A DNA stretch of 64,000 nucleotides, from the NCBI GenBank assembly GCA_017694845.1, contig JADIMI010000011.1, positions 1-64,000 on the forward strand, given 5' to 3'. The stretch is from Candidatus Cryptobacteroides intestinavium. GTDB lineage: Bacteria; Bacteroidota; Bacteroidia; Bacteroidales; UBA932. The notes under the pieces are model-generated. The model had not been told where the DNA came from and searched no databases. It worked only from the letters and a program-made list of their open reading frames with translations. How positions within the stretch are numbered: the first letter of the stretch is position 1; each line of letters starts with the position of its first letter. This document shows positions 27,392-35,780 of the stretch, piece by piece. A program made the position numbers and the translations under genes.

Positions 27392-28222
27392 ATGATGACT
27401 GTCGCTGTATTGCTCACCGTGTTCAACCGCAGGCAGAAGACCCTGGAGTGCCTGAAGAGCTGCTACGGGCAGATGGATGCCTTCCGTGCGGATGGCAGAT
27501 ATTCGTTCTCGGTCTATATGACCGATGATGGAAGCACCGATGGCACATCCGAGGCAGTGGCGGAACTCTTCCCTGATGTACATATCATCCGCGGGAACGG
27601 AACGCTTTTCTGGAACAGGGGAATGTGTGCCGCGTGGAACGAGGCGGCAAAGGAGGATCCCGATTTCTATATCTGGCTGAACGATGATATGCTACTGAAA
27701 CCCGGTGCGTTCTCGGTCCTTCTGGAGAATTCCTCATACCTTAAGCACAGGGCCATTGTCGTGGGTACCGCGGTGGACTCGAAAGGGGAGTACAGCTATG
27801 GAGGGCGTACTGTATACGGCAGGATCATCCCTCCTGATCCGGTGATTCCGGTCGTGTGCGATATATTCAACGGAAACCTTGTGCTTGTCCCGAAATCCGT
27901 ATATGAAGCTGTGGGGACAATGGATCAGTTCTACAGCCACGGCTTCGGGGATTTCGACTATGGCGTGAGGGCGGACAAGGCAGGGATAACATCTGTCGTC
28001 GCTCCGGGGGTGCTCGCTGTCTGCGACAGAAATCCCGGTATCCCGAAATGGAGAAATGCCGCCTTTCCGCTCAAGGAACGGTTCTCCGCCCTGTCTGACC
28101 CGAAGGGCAGGCCTCTGAAGGAGCAGTTTGTCTATGACTCTCGACGCTCCAATGTCTTCGTCGCTGCTGGACATATATGCTCCATCCTGCTCAAGGTGCT
28201 TTTCCCGAAGAGAGAAAAATAA
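27392..28222 (+). CDS. Family 2 glycosyltransferase
   Basis: 276 residues with a GT-A nucleotide-sugar fold: VAVLLTVFNRRQKTLECLKS at the N-terminus, SVYMTDDGSTDGTSE, the WNRGMCAAWNEAA segment and the metal-binding WLNDDMLLKPG, then GHGF-like YSHGFGDFDYGVRAD. It resembles rhamnosyltransferase-type GT2 enzymes used for cell-surface polysaccharides; the sugar cannot be told. It starts 1 base after lepA (27395 is an equal alternative ATG), so the two are co-transcribed, and a strong stem-loop covers its stop codon. Confidence 0.88.
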   Translation: MMTVAVLLTVFNRRQKTLECLKSCYGQMDAFRADGRYSFSVYMTDDGSTDGTSEAVAELFPDVHIIRGNGTLFWNRGMCAAWNEAAKEDPDFYIWLNDDMLLKPGAFSVLLENSSYLKHRAIVVGTAVDSKGEYSYGGRTVYGRIIPPDPVIPVVCDIFNGNLVLVPKSVYEAVGTMDQFYSHGFGDFDYGVRADKAGITSVVAPGVLAVCDRNPGIPKWRNAAFPLKERFSALSDPKGRPLKEQFVYDSRRSNVFVAAGHICSILLKVLFPKREK

Positions 28223-28249
28223 AGAGGTCACCTTCACGGCGACCTCTTT
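28221..28249 (+). terminator. Intrinsic terminator of lepA-glycosyltransferase
   Basis: AAAGAGGTC (28221-28229) and GACCTCTTT (28241-28249) make a perfect 9-bp stem with an 11-base loop, overlapping the TAA stop of the glycosyltransferase. A-rich sequence on the left and T/C-rich on the right allow action in both directions. Confidence 0.75.
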
Positions 28250-28278
28250 ACTCTTTCCTCTTTCAGGAGGAAATCCTT

Positions 28279-28320
28279 ATGTCGACAGAAAGAAAAATTG
28301 CACACAGATCCTGTCGACAT
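28279..28320 (+). promoter_or_regulatory. 10-bp inverted repeat in the menA leader
   Basis: ATGTCGACAG (28279-28288) and CTGTCGACAT (28311-28320) are perfect inverted copies separated by 22 bases; each contains the palindrome GTCGAC. It may be an operator for a dimeric regulator or an mRNA stem-loop. A 28-codon frame (28279-28365, MSTERKIAHRSC...) opens at the first half-site, 8 bases after AGGAGG, which is notable because Bacteroidota seldom use strong Shine-Dalgarno sites; I do not claim it is translated. Confidence 0.5.
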
Positions 28321-28376
28321 CAAGAGACGAATAAGATTCTTAACCGAGACAAAGGTCGCAATTAACCCCGGTCTCT

Positions 28377-28434
28377 GTGTTGTATTTAGTGTTGTTTGTG
28401 CGTTGTTTTATGTGTTGTTTTACGTGTTGTTGAT
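28377..28434 (+). repeat. GT-rich imperfect tandem repeat abutting menA
   Basis: About five units of roughly GTGTTGTTTTAC run directly into the menA start codon (GTGTTGTTGATG). In the menA frame the tract reads as an open but implausible Val/Leu/Phe/Tyr stretch, so I treat it as an untranslated leader. Its length could vary by slippage. Confidence 0.6.
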
Positions 28435-29338
28435 GGAAAAAATCAGGTATTATGTGGCCGCGATGAGGCTCCGGACACTTCCCCTTTCATTGGCCGGAGT
28501 GAGCCTCGGCCTTATGCTGGCGGCAGCCGACTACAGAGTCAGCTGGCCGGTCGCTCTTTTCACTGTCATTACAACTGTCTGTCTCCAGATCCTGAGCAAT
28601 GTCTCGAACGAACTCGGGGATTTTCTGAACGGCACTGATACCCCGGACCGCCAGGGACCGGTGTACTCCCTTTCGGAGGGCTGTCTGCAGAAGGGGGATT
28701 TCAAGGCGATGATAGCGGTATATGTCATCATATGCATTGCGTCCGGGCTGGCTATGATATGGTTTTCCTTCGGGACATTCTTCGCGATAGAGCCACTGCT
28801 GCTGATGGTGCTGGGAGCTGCGGCCATAATAGCGGCGATGAGATATACTCTCGGCCGTAATCCTTACGGGTACAGGGGTATGGGGGATCTGTACGTGTTC
28901 ATCTTTTTCGGTCTGGTGGCGGTGCTCGGGTCATATTTCATTGCGACCCATACAATGTTCTGGAGAATGCTCCTTCCTGCCGCATCCATAGGGGCGTTCA
29001 GTGTCGCGGTCCTGAATGTGAACAATATAAGGGATATGTCGACCGATGCCGGGAAAAGGGTCACCGTGCCGTTGAAGATAGGCGGGAGATGGGCCAGGGT
29101 ATACCAGACCCTGCTGGTGGTGGCAGGCTGGATATCTATGCTGGCATATTCCTTCCTCAGGATGCAGGATCCGTGGCATTATCTGTTCGTGCTGACTATG
29201 CCGCTATATGCCATACATCTTTCCGGAGTGTGGAAGAGGACAGGGAAGGCTCTGGATCCGATGCTTCCGCTGCTTGTCATGTCGACATTCATATTCGCCC
29301 TGCTGGGAGGTCTGGGGTATCTGGTATATCTGTTCTAA
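28433..29338 (+). CDS. menA: 1,4-dihydroxy-2-naphthoate polyprenyltransferase (MenA)
   Basis: 301 residues from the ATG at 28433 (MEKIRYYVAAMRLRTLPLSL). UbiA-superfamily membrane protein with about eight hydrophobic helices; the prenyl-diphosphate/Mg site is SNVSNELGDFLNGTDTPDRQG near residue 57, and the second Asp-rich loop is NVNNIRDMSTDAGKRV near 200. It joins the polyprenyl chain to DHNA in menaquinone synthesis. The next step, MenG, is encoded just downstream on the opposite strand (convergent). Confidence 0.92.
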   Translation: MEKIRYYVAAMRLRTLPLSLAGVSLGLMLAAADYRVSWPVALFTVITTVCLQILSNVSNELGDFLNGTDTPDRQGPVYSLSEGCLQKGDFKAMIAVYVIICIASGLAMIWFSFGTFFAIEPLLLMVLGAAAIIAAMRYTLGRNPYGYRGMGDLYVFIFFGLVAVLGSYFIATHTMFWRMLLPAASIGAFSVAVLNVNNIRDMSTDAGKRVTVPLKIGGRWARVYQTLLVVAGWISMLAYSFLRMQDPWHYLFVLTMPLYAIHLSGVWKRTGKALDPMLPLLVMSTFIFALLGGLGYLVYLF

Positions 29339-29340
29339 GA

Positions 29341-29400
29341 CCTTTCGTTGTCATTCTGAGCCCCCTTTCGTTGTCATTCTGAGCGACAGCGAAGAATCTG
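29341..29400 (+). repeat. Dispersed repeat copy with partial duplication (locus A)
   Basis: A full copy GTCATTCTGAGCGACAGCGAAGAATCTG lies at 29373-29400. Its left end is duplicated: CCTTTCGTTGTCATTCTGAGC occurs at 29341-29361 and again at 29364-29384 (23-base period). It fills most of the 85-base gap between the convergent menA and menG genes. Confidence 0.85.
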
Positions 29401-29423
29401 GAGCAGAAGGCCGGGACAACGGA

Positions 29424-30128
29424 CTACTGTTTCTCTCCGGTGTACATCCTGCAGATGCCGAATGTAAAGGCTCTGTGACGGACAGATGTGAAACCGGCAC
29501 GTTCCATCATTGATCTGAACTTTGCGGGGCCGGGGAATTCAAGTACTGATGCAGGAAGATATTCGTATGCGTGCATATCTCCTGACACCCTGCCGCCTAT
29601 GACCGGAAGAACTTTTGTGAAATACAGGCTGTAGAGCCAGCGTATGACCCTGTTCTGCGGTACCGACAGCTCCAGGACCACGAGTCTGCCCCCTTTCTTG
29701 AGCACTCTGAACATTTCTTTCAACCCCTTGTCTATATGCTCGAAGTTCCTTACTCCGAACGCGACTGACACGCGGTCGAAACAGCCTTCCCCGTACGGGA
29801 TGTCTTCGGAGTCCCCCTGCTCCAGGCTGACAGTCGAGGCAAGCCCTGCCTTGAATATCTTCTCCCTGCCGATGGCAAGCATCCCTTCAGACAGGTCCAG
29901 CCCTGTTATATGGCTTCCGGCTGCCGCCTTTCTTGCTATGGCTACCGCGAAGTCGCCCGTGCCGCAGGCTACATCGAGTATGTTCAGGGGAGATGATGTG
30001 TCCGCTATCTTTCTGACGGCTCTTCTTCTCCATATCCTGTCGATGTCGAGAGACAGGATGTGGTTGAGTCTGTCATATTCAGGGGCGATATTGTCGAACA
30101 TCTGACGTATTCCTTCTTTTCTGGGCAT
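29424..30128 (-). CDS. menG: Demethylmenaquinone methyltransferase (MenG/UbiE)
   Basis: 234 residues, class I methyltransferase: MFDNIAPEYDRLNHILSLDI then WRRRAV (the family's N-terminal signature), the SAM motif LNILDVACGTGDFAVAIA, then DRVSVAFGVRNFEHIDKGLK and GGRLVVLELSVPQN. It methylates demethylmenaquinone in the last step of menaquinone synthesis. It is the last gene of a minus-strand run from SUI1 at 32601, 45 bases behind yidD. Confidence 0.95.
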   Translation of the reverse strand: MPRKEGIRQMFDNIAPEYDRLNHILSLDIDRIWRRRAVRKIADTSSPLNILDVACGTGDFAVAIARKAAAGSHITGLDLSEGMLAIGREKIFKAGLASTVSLEQGDSEDIPYGEGCFDRVSVAFGVRNFEHIDKGLKEMFRVLKKGGRLVVLELSVPQNRVIRWLYSLYFTKVLPVIGGRVSGDMHAYEYLPASVLEFPGPAKFRSMMERAGFTSVRHRAFTFGICRMYTGEKQ

Positions 30129-30173
30129 AGCTGGATCTTTTATGGTTGTCTGTCAATGAAGTTTCAGATGGCT

Positions 30174-30422
30174 CTACGGTACGGGATCATAGCCGCTGCC
30201 TCCCCACGGATGGCATCTTAGAAGTCTGCGGACAGTCAGATACAGCCCTCTGACCGGACCGTGCCTGCGGAATGCCTCGAGGGCGTACTGCGAGCATGTG
30301 GGGGTGAATCTGCATGATGGAGGTTTCAGCGGACTGATGCACACCTGGTAGAATCTTATGAGAAAGATGAAAGGAGAGATGGCTATCTTCCTGATGATTC
30401 TGCCCGGTCTGTCTGTGTGCAT
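30174..30422 (-). CDS. yidD: Membrane protein insertion efficiency factor YidD
   Basis: 82 residues: [20 protein letters not shown] then [20 protein letters not shown] and [12 protein letters not shown], the conserved three-Cys core and C-terminal motif of YidD. It overlaps the rnpA reading frame by 40 bases in another frame, so the two are translationally linked. The protein is an amphipathic inner-membrane-associated helper of YidC; yidC itself is not in the window. Confidence 0.95.
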   Translation of the reverse strand: MHTDRPGRIIRKIAISPFIFLIRFYQVCISPLKPPSCRFTPTCSQYALEAFRRHGPVRGLYLTVRRLLRCHPWGGSGYDPVP

Positions 30423-30778
30423 TTGTTTATCTTCTGGATTGCCGCCCCTATCGAGGCGAATATATCGCTGTATGACATTATCTCCCTGCCGCTGTAGATG
30501 AACAGGATGTCGGTTCCCGTTCCGTCAATGGCGTGTTTCTGTTTCCTGTAGCTCTCCCGTATCCTCCGTTTGAGCAGGTTGCGCCTTACCGCCCTCTTGA
30601 AATTCTTCTTTGGCACCGAGACCATTATTCTGTTGAGCCCGCTTCCTGTACCTTTCCGGTAGCAGAACCTCAGACAGCCCGGTGCATCGCAGAAAGTCCC
30701 TCCCGCAAGAAGGTCAGAAATGTCTTTCCTGTTGCAGAGCCTCTCTTCTTTAGGCAGCGTATTGTCCGGAGTGTCCAT
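30383..30778 (-). CDS. rnpA: Ribonuclease P protein component
   Basis: 131 residues, with the RnpA core: [37 protein letters not shown] and [11 protein letters not shown] (the RNR-type basic helix). It binds the RNase P RNA for tRNA 5' maturation. In many bacteria rnpA follows rpmH; here it stands between hemD (6 bases upstream) and yidD (40-base overlap), an order I know from Bacteroidota. Confidence 0.95.
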   Translation of the reverse strand: MDTPDNTLPKEERLCNRKDISDLLAGGTFCDAPGCLRFCYRKGTGSGLNRIMVSVPKKNFKRAVRRNLLKRRIRESYRKQKHAIDGTGTDILFIYSGREIMSYSDIFASIGAAIQKINKCTQTDRAESSGR

Positions 30779-30784
30779 CCCGGG

Positions 30785-31522
30785 CTATTTGTTCTGCTCG
30801 AGATAGAGCTCGACAGCCCTCGCTACGGATGGAGCTTCAGCGGATGGGGCGGAAATGGATATCGCGAGACCTGCATCCTCCATCGCTTTCACTACCGATT
30901 TACCGTACGACACGAACTTGATGTCACCCTGGACAAAGTCCGGGTAGTTCTCGAACAGAGACTTTACGTCTGCCTTGTTGTACAGGACTATCATGTCATA
31001 GGACTTGATGTCCACATTCCTGAGGTCCTGTGACACGGACTTGACGAAAATCGCGCTCCTGTAGTCGAACCCTGTCTCCTCGAATTTGCGGGTTATGTCG
31101 TTGCTCGGGGAGTCTGAGGTCGTTATCAGGAACTTCTCTCCCTTGTGCTTCGACCCTATCAGGGATATGACAGAGTCCGGAGTCCCGTCTCCGAAGAAAA
31201 TCTTTCGCTTGCGGTAGACGATATGCTTCTGCAGGTACATGGCGACAGCCTCGGTGGTGCAGAAATATTTCATAGTCTCCGGGATCTTGACCCTCAGCTC
31301 TTCACACAGGTGGAAGAATGCATCGATGGTGGATCTTGCGGAGAATACGATCGCTGTATAGTCAAGAATGTTGATCCTCTGGGATCTGAATTCGCGTGAA
31401 GACACTGGTTCAATCAGGAAGAACGGTATGAAGTCGAAAGAGACTCCGAATCTTTCTGATATCGCTTCATAAGGTGTGGCAGCCTTCGGGGGCTGTTGGG
31501 ATACCAATATGCGTCTAATCAT
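30785..31522 (-). CDS. hemD: Uroporphyrinogen-III synthase (HemD)
   Basis: 245 residues in two alpha/beta lobes typical of HemD: IRRILVSQQPPK, YTAIVFSARSTIDAFFHLCE, YFCTTEAVAMYL, then FLITTSDSPSNDITRKFEET and YDMIVLYNKADVKSL with a final FVSYGKSVVKAMEDAGL and AEAPSVARAVELYL. HemD sequences are weakly conserved; the pattern and the position in front of rnpA support the call. It cyclises hydroxymethylbilane for heme or corrin synthesis. No other hem gene is in the window. A promoter box lies inside the end of the upstream gene. Confidence 0.85.
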   Translation of the reverse strand: MIRRILVSQQPPKAATPYEAISERFGVSFDFIPFFLIEPVSSREFRSQRINILDYTAIVFSARSTIDAFFHLCEELRVKIPETMKYFCTTEAVAMYLQKHIVYRKRKIFFGDGTPDSVISLIGSKHKGEKFLITTSDSPSNDITRKFEETGFDYRSAIFVKSVSQDLRNVDIKSYDMIVLYNKADVKSLFENYPDFVQGDIKFVSYGKSVVKAMEDAGLAISISAPSAEAPSVARAVELYLEQNK

Positions 31523-31525
31523 CTT

Positions 31526-32254
31526 CTATAAAAAAATTGCCGAGGCCACCAGAAGCCCGGTCGGTAAAATTTCAAGGGTGCAAAGGTACAAAATTGTTGA
31601 TAAAACCGAACAATAGTGGCTAAAAATTTGACTTTTACGGAAAACGAGAAGCAGATAGAAGAAAGAAAGGGTATATGTCAGGACCAGACGTACAGTGTTG
31701 TCTGATATGGAAGTATATGACAATATCCCCGCGAGTGCCAGACAGCACAGAACGGCGGTGCTGAAAAATGTGAGAAACAGCCTCTTTGCGGCGGTGTATG
31801 CAGTGCTGTCGATGTCATCCGACCGGAATATCAGTCCCAGGACTCTTCTGATCAGGAGATAAATGACGAATATCCCTGCAAAAAAGACGAGCCTGACCGC
31901 GTTGCCTGTCCCCGTCTCCGTCATAAATTCGGGGGAGTAGATACCGTATCTGGTGACGAGCAGGCAGAACGGCAGGAGGAGGATGTAGAATATGATGTTC
32001 CTGTCCCTGCAGAGCTTGATGTTATATTCGAGGTTGAAGGCTTCTTTCCATCTGAACAGGCAGCTCAGCATGGATGGCAGTACATTGACCAGCCTCCTTA
32101 TCGACAGGATGAAAGCCAGTACGCAGACTGCCGTAAGAATCTCCGTCACTCCGTCTGCCGCAAAGACGGTCGATTCGACCGGCATCCCGGCCGGCAGTTC
32201 TTCCGGGAGATGCAGGAGTCCGCCCCTGAATGCGCTGTCAACCGGTTCTGTCAT
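31526..32254 (-). CDS. DUF4271-type integral membrane protein
   Basis: 242 residues with about six hydrophobic segments (AVCVLAFILSIRRLVNVLPS, IFYILLLPFCLLV, LVFFAGIFVIYLLI, LTFFSTAVLCCLALAGILSY, VLTYTLSFFYLLLVF, ILPTGLLVASAIFL). It fits the DUF4271 family found next to hemD in Bacteroidota. Function unknown to me. It starts 2 bases after the SUI1 gene and ends 3 bases before hemD. Confidence 0.75.
   Translation of the reverse strand: MTEPVDSAFRGGLLHLPEELPAGMPVESTVFAADGVTEILTAVCVLAFILSIRRLVNVLPSMLSCLFRWKEAFNLEYNIKLCRDRNIIFYILLLPFCLLVTRYGIYSPEFMTETGTGNAVRLVFFAGIFVIYLLIRRVLGLIFRSDDIDSTAYTAAKRLFLTFFSTAVLCCLALAGILSYTSISDNTVRLVLTYTLSFFYLLLVFRKSQIFSHYCSVLSTILYLCTLEILPTGLLVASAIFL
31581..31588 (-). 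promoter_or_regulatory. Internal -7 promoter box for hemD (TACCTTTG)
   Basis: On the minus strand this reads TACCTTTGCA, an excellent Bacteroidota -7 box, lying inside the last codons of the DUF4271 gene and 58 bases before the hemD start. It would let hemD-rnpA-yidD-menG be expressed apart from SUI1-DUF4271. Confidence 0.55.
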
Positions 32255-32256
32255 AT

Positions 32257-32601
32257 TTAGTTACCCCGTTTCGCCCTGTATCCCATCGTGCAGAGGATCT
32301 CTGTCACCTTTTCCCGGAAGTCACCCTGGATGGTTATCTCTCCGTCCTTGGCAGTGCCTCCGACTCCGCATTTTATCTTCAGTGTCCTCCCGAGTTCGGC
32401 CAGATCTTCATCCGAACCGACAAAACCGGTCACGAGAGTCACCTGCTTGCCGCCTCTGTTCCGTCTGTCGATTGTCACGGTGAGCTTCTGCGCGGATGGC
32501 TCGGGCGTCTCGATGCGCTCTTCTTCCTGTTCGGTGAAACTGAAGTCCGGATTGGTGGAATAGACCACTCCGAGCCTCTTCTTCCAGTCGTTGTCTGCCA
32601 T
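32257..32601 (-). CDS. SUI1/eIF1-type translation factor (YciH family)
   Basis: 114 residues from the ATG at 32601 (MADNDWKKRLGVVYSTNPDF); the longer frame upstream would run over the promoter. The SUI1 core follows: KLTVTIDRRNRGGKQVTLVT then GF, LGRTLKIKCGVGGTAKDGEI and IQGDFREKVTEIL. Bacterial YciH proteins are eIF1-like and may act in initiation fidelity under stress. Confidence 0.92.
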   Translation of the reverse strand: MADNDWKKRLGVVYSTNPDFSFTEQEEERIETPEPSAQKLTVTIDRRNRGGKQVTLVTGFVGSDEDLAELGRTLKIKCGVGGTAKDGEITIQGDFREKVTEILCTMGYRAKRGN

Positions 32602-32616
32602 ATCCTGAAATAATTT

Positions 32617-32649
32617 TTTGCAAATATAAGTATTCTGTATGTATATTTG
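32617..32649 (+). promoter_or_regulatory. Promoter of the DUF2723 gene (TTTG/21 bp/TATATTTG)
   Basis: TTTG at 32617-32620 and TATATTTG at 32642-32649, separated by 21 bases, match the Bacteroidota -33/-7 layout. The start codon follows 45 bases later. Confidence 0.65.
32621..32628 (-). promoter_or_regulatory. -7 promoter box for the SUI1 operon (TATATTTG)
   Basis: On the minus strand this reads TATATTTG, 19 bases before the SUI1 start. It mirrors the plus-strand box at 32642, so the two operons share a compact divergent promoter. Confidence 0.55.
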
Positions 32650-32694
32650 TAAGTTTGTTGGCTTCCGCGCCGGCATTTTTATGTATATGTCAAT

Positions 32695-35600
32695 ATGGAT
32701 AACAGAAAATTCAATCTCTGGAACAGGATTTCGGCTGCAGCGGTCTTTGTGACGGCGGCCATCACCTATCTGATGACCATCGAGCCGTCGGCCTCATTCT
32801 GGGACTGCGGAGAGTTCATCGCATCTTCATACAAACTGGAAGTGGGACATCCTCCGGGAAACCCGGTGTTCCAGCTCGTCGCCAGGTTCTTCACTATGTT
32901 CACTGACAATATGCACGCGGCTGTGGCGGTGAATGCAATGAGTGCGGTCTGCTCTGCGCTGACGGTGTTCTTCCTCTATCTTACCATTGTCTTTCTTGCA
33001 AAGCGGCTTGTCAGGCCGGATGCTGACGGGAAATGGTCCGTCGGCCAGGCGATAGCGATATACGGTTCAGGGATCGTCGGCTCGCTGATATATTGTTTTT
33101 CCGATACATTCTGGTTCTCCGCCGTAGAGGGGGAGGTGTATGCGATGTCATCCCTTGTCACGGCCCTCGTGTTCTGGGCGATGACGAAGTGGTATGAGCA
33201 GGCCGACTCTCCTTATGCCAACCGGTGGATAGTGCTGATTTCTTTCCTTATGGGGCTTTCCATAGGAATCCATCTGCTGAATTTGTTGGCCATCCCGGCT
33301 CTTGTGTTCCTCTATTATTACAGGAAAAGGGAGGATGGTCACTACACTTTCTGGGAATATGTCAAGATATTCGCTGTCGGCTGTGTCATATTGGCGGTGA
33401 TACTGTTCATCATTATACCGTTCCTGCCGAAGACCGCGGCATACGTCGACCTTTTCTTCGTGAATGTCCTCGGGCTTCCGTTCAATACGGGGGCTGCGTT
33501 CTTTATGGTGGCGCTGCTGGCTCTCTGCTTCTGGGGGCTCTTTATGACCATGAAGAAAGAAAAGGTGCTCGCGAATACGGTCCTGCTGTGCTTCACGACA
33601 ATAATCATCGGGTTCTCCATATTCTCGATCATTATCATCCGGTCGTCTGTCAAGACCCCGACGAACGAGTACCAGCCTGACAATCCGTTCACTCTGGTGA
33701 GATATCTCGGACGTGAGCAGTACGGCAGCAACCCGCTGATATACGGGCAGTATTTTGATGCCCCTTATGATATTGAAGTCCCTGAATACTGGGCTCCTCT
33801 GGGGGACAGGTATATAAAGACAGATGGCCAGATCACTCCGGTCTACAAGTCTGAAGGGAAGATGTTCTTCCCACGTATGTGGGCGACCAGTCCTGACGGA
33901 AGGTACGAGGATTTCTATTCTGCGTATATGGACGGGAAGGGCAAGGCCATACCGGGCCAGACATACAGGAAACCAACCTTCGGGGCCAATCTCAAATTCT
34001 TCTTCGACTACCAGATCAACTGGATGTACTGGAGATATTTCATGTGGAACTTTGCCGGAAGGCAGAACGATATCCACAGTCCTGTGCCCGGAGAGCTGTT
34101 CACCGGCAACTGGGAGAGCGGTATAGGGTTCATTGACAAGGCCAGGCTCGGGGACCAGAGCGATGCCCCGGCATATCTCAAGGACAACAAGGCCAAGAAT
34201 CATTATTATATGCTCCCGCTGCTGTTCGGGATAATCGGTATCTTCTTCCAGTTTGCGCGGGACAGACGCGGTTCATGGGTGACTTTCCTGATGTTCTTTA
34301 TGACAGGCATAGCGATAGTCATCTATCTCAACCAGCCTCCGTATCAGGTGAGGGAAAGGGACTATGCGTACGCAGGATCTTTCTATGCGTTCTCTATATG
34401 GGCCGGATTCGCGGTGCTGGCTCTTTATACGGCCGTTTCCAGGGCGGTGTCCAACAGCAGGGCAGCCAGAACGGCCGTGGCTGCAGCCGTGTCCATCGCC
34501 TGTCTCGGTGTGCCGGTGCTGATGGCGCAGCAGAACTGGGATGACCACGACAGGAGCAACAGGGCGACTGCCGTGGAGATGGCGAGGAACTATCTCAATT
34601 CTGTCGGGCCGCAGGGCATACTGATCACGCACGGGGATAACGACACCTTCCCTCTGTGGTATGCCCAGGAGGTGGAGGACGTCAGGACGGATGTCCGTAT
34701 CTGCAATACCTCCCTGCTCGGGACGGACTGGCATATCGACCAGATGAAGTATGCATGCAACGAGTCGAAGCCGCTGCCTCTGACGGTGGAGCCGGATCAG
34801 TATCTGTACGGAACAAATGAGTTCATATATATATATGATACACGTGACACCATCATCCCGATATCGACCGTAATGGATGTATTCAAGCATCCCAAGGCAA
34901 AGATCGAGCTTACGAGCGGCAGGATGGTGGACTACATAATGTCAAGACGCATTTCAGTCCCTGTCAACAAGGAGAATGTCATCAAGTACGGTATCCTCGA
35001 GGAGAAGTACGCAGACCTTATCCCGGATGAGATCGTGCTCGCTATGCCTGCCGACAAGGACTATATCACCAAGCCTGAGCTCTTTATGCTCGACCTTCTG
35101 TCCAATTACCAGTGGGACCGTCCTATAAATCTGCTGAATATGGGCGGGGACATCAATATGGGCATCAAGGACTACCTGATGTATGAGGGCTTCTCGTACA
35201 AGTTCGTGCCTGTGAAGAACAGGATGAAGCAGACGGATATAGGCTTCGCCGATGCGGATGACCTGTATCAGAAGATGAATTCAGTATTCTGCTGGGATGC
35301 CCTCAAGAGGACGGACTATTTCGCCGATTACCAGAACTTCTATACTTTCTGCGGTGTGATGTCCCAGAGAGGGGTGTTCCTGAATGTGGCGAAGGAGCAG
35401 CTGAAGGCCGATCATCCGGAGAGGGCCGTGGAACTGCTCGACAGGTGTCAGGAATGCGTGCCGGAGTCGGTCTACCCTCTGGATATGTCATATCTCGGGT
35501 TCATCAACGAGAGGAATGTCCTGGAGATGATAGCCCTGTATTACGATGCGGGGGCTCCGGAGAAAGGCCTCGACCTGGCGAAGCGGTTCGTGGATGAACT

Positions 35601-35775
35601 GCTGGTGTCAGCGAAGTTCTATATGGAGTTCTACGACTATGCCAGAAGCAATTTCGAGGAGACATGCCATTATATCTTCTATGTGGCGGATATCCTGAAG
35701 CAGAACGGTGACACGGAAGAAGGCGAGGCTATGGAGAAGTCTCTGGATGACCTTGTCTCTTCCGTGGCTGAATGA
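32695..35775 (+). CDS. DUF2723 membrane protein (protein O-mannosyltransferase-like)
   Basis: 1026 residues. The N-terminal half is an integral membrane GT-C-like domain with about ten hydrophobic helices; the first loop holds EPSASFWDCGEFIASSYKLE and VGHPPGNPVFQL, the diagnostic DUF2723 pattern with acidic and His residues likely at the active site. The C-terminal ~450 residues are soluble, with HGDNDTFPLWYAQEVEDVRT and a TPR-like helical end. The family (TMEM260-like, GT117) is related to protein O-mannosyltransferases; in Bacteroidota, O-glycosylation of exported proteins is common, so this may be its flippase-side transferase (inference). It stands alone between a divergent promoter and a convergent neighbour 5 bases away. 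Confidence 0.9.
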   Translation: MDNRKFNLWNRISAAAVFVTAAITYLMTIEPSASFWDCGEFIASSYKLEVGHPPGNPVFQLVARFFTMFTDNMHAAVAVNAMSAVCSALTVFFLYLTIVFLAKRLVRPDADGKWSVGQAIAIYGSGIVGSLIYCFSDTFWFSAVEGEVYAMSSLVTALVFWAMTKWYEQADSPYANRWIVLISFLMGLSIGIHLLNLLAIPALVFLYYYRKREDGHYTFWEYVKIFAVGCVILAVILFIIIPFLPKTAAYVDLFFVNVLGLPFNTGAAFFMVALLALCFWGLFMTMKKEKVLANTVLLCFTTIIIGFSIFSIIIIRSSVKTPTNEYQPDNPFTLVRYLGREQYGSNPLIYGQYFDAPYDIEVPEYWAPLGDRYIKTDGQITPVYKSEGKMFFPRMWATSPDGRYEDFYSAYMDGKGKAIPGQTYRKPTFGANLKFFFDYQINWMYWRYFMWNFAGRQNDIHSPVPGELFTGNWESGIGFIDKARLGDQSDAPAYLKDNKAKNHYYMLPLLFGIIGIFFQFARDRRGSWVTFLMFFMTGIAIVIYLNQPPYQVRERDYAYAGSFYAFSIWAGFAVLALYTAVSRAVSNSRAARTAVAAAVSIACLGVPVLMAQQNWDDHDRSNRATAVEMARNYLNSVGPQGILITHGDNDTFPLWYAQEVEDVRTDVRICNTSLLGTDWHIDQMKYACNESKPLPLTVEPDQYLYGTNEFIYIYDTRDTIIPISTVMDVFKHPKAKIELTSGRMVDYIMSRRISVPVNKENVIKYGILEEKYADLIPDEIVLAMPADKDYITKPELFMLDLLSNYQWDRPINLLNMGGDINMGIKDYLMYEGFSYKFVPVKNRMKQTDIGFADADDLYQKMNSVFCWDALKRTDYFADYQNFYTFCGVMSQRGVFLNVAKEQLKADHPERAVELLDRCQECVPESVYPLDMSYLGFINERNVLEMIALYYDAGAPEKGLDLAKRFVDELLVSAKFYMEFYDYARSNFEETCHYIFYVADILKQNGDTEEGEAMEKSLDDLVSSVAE

Positions 35776-35780
35776 CATGC

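Noticed and set aside
28298..28432. Longer MenA with 45 extra N-terminal residues encoded by the GT-rich tract.
   Set aside because: The extension is low-complexity and MEKIRYYVAAMRLRTLPLSL at 28433 is the normal UbiA-family start.
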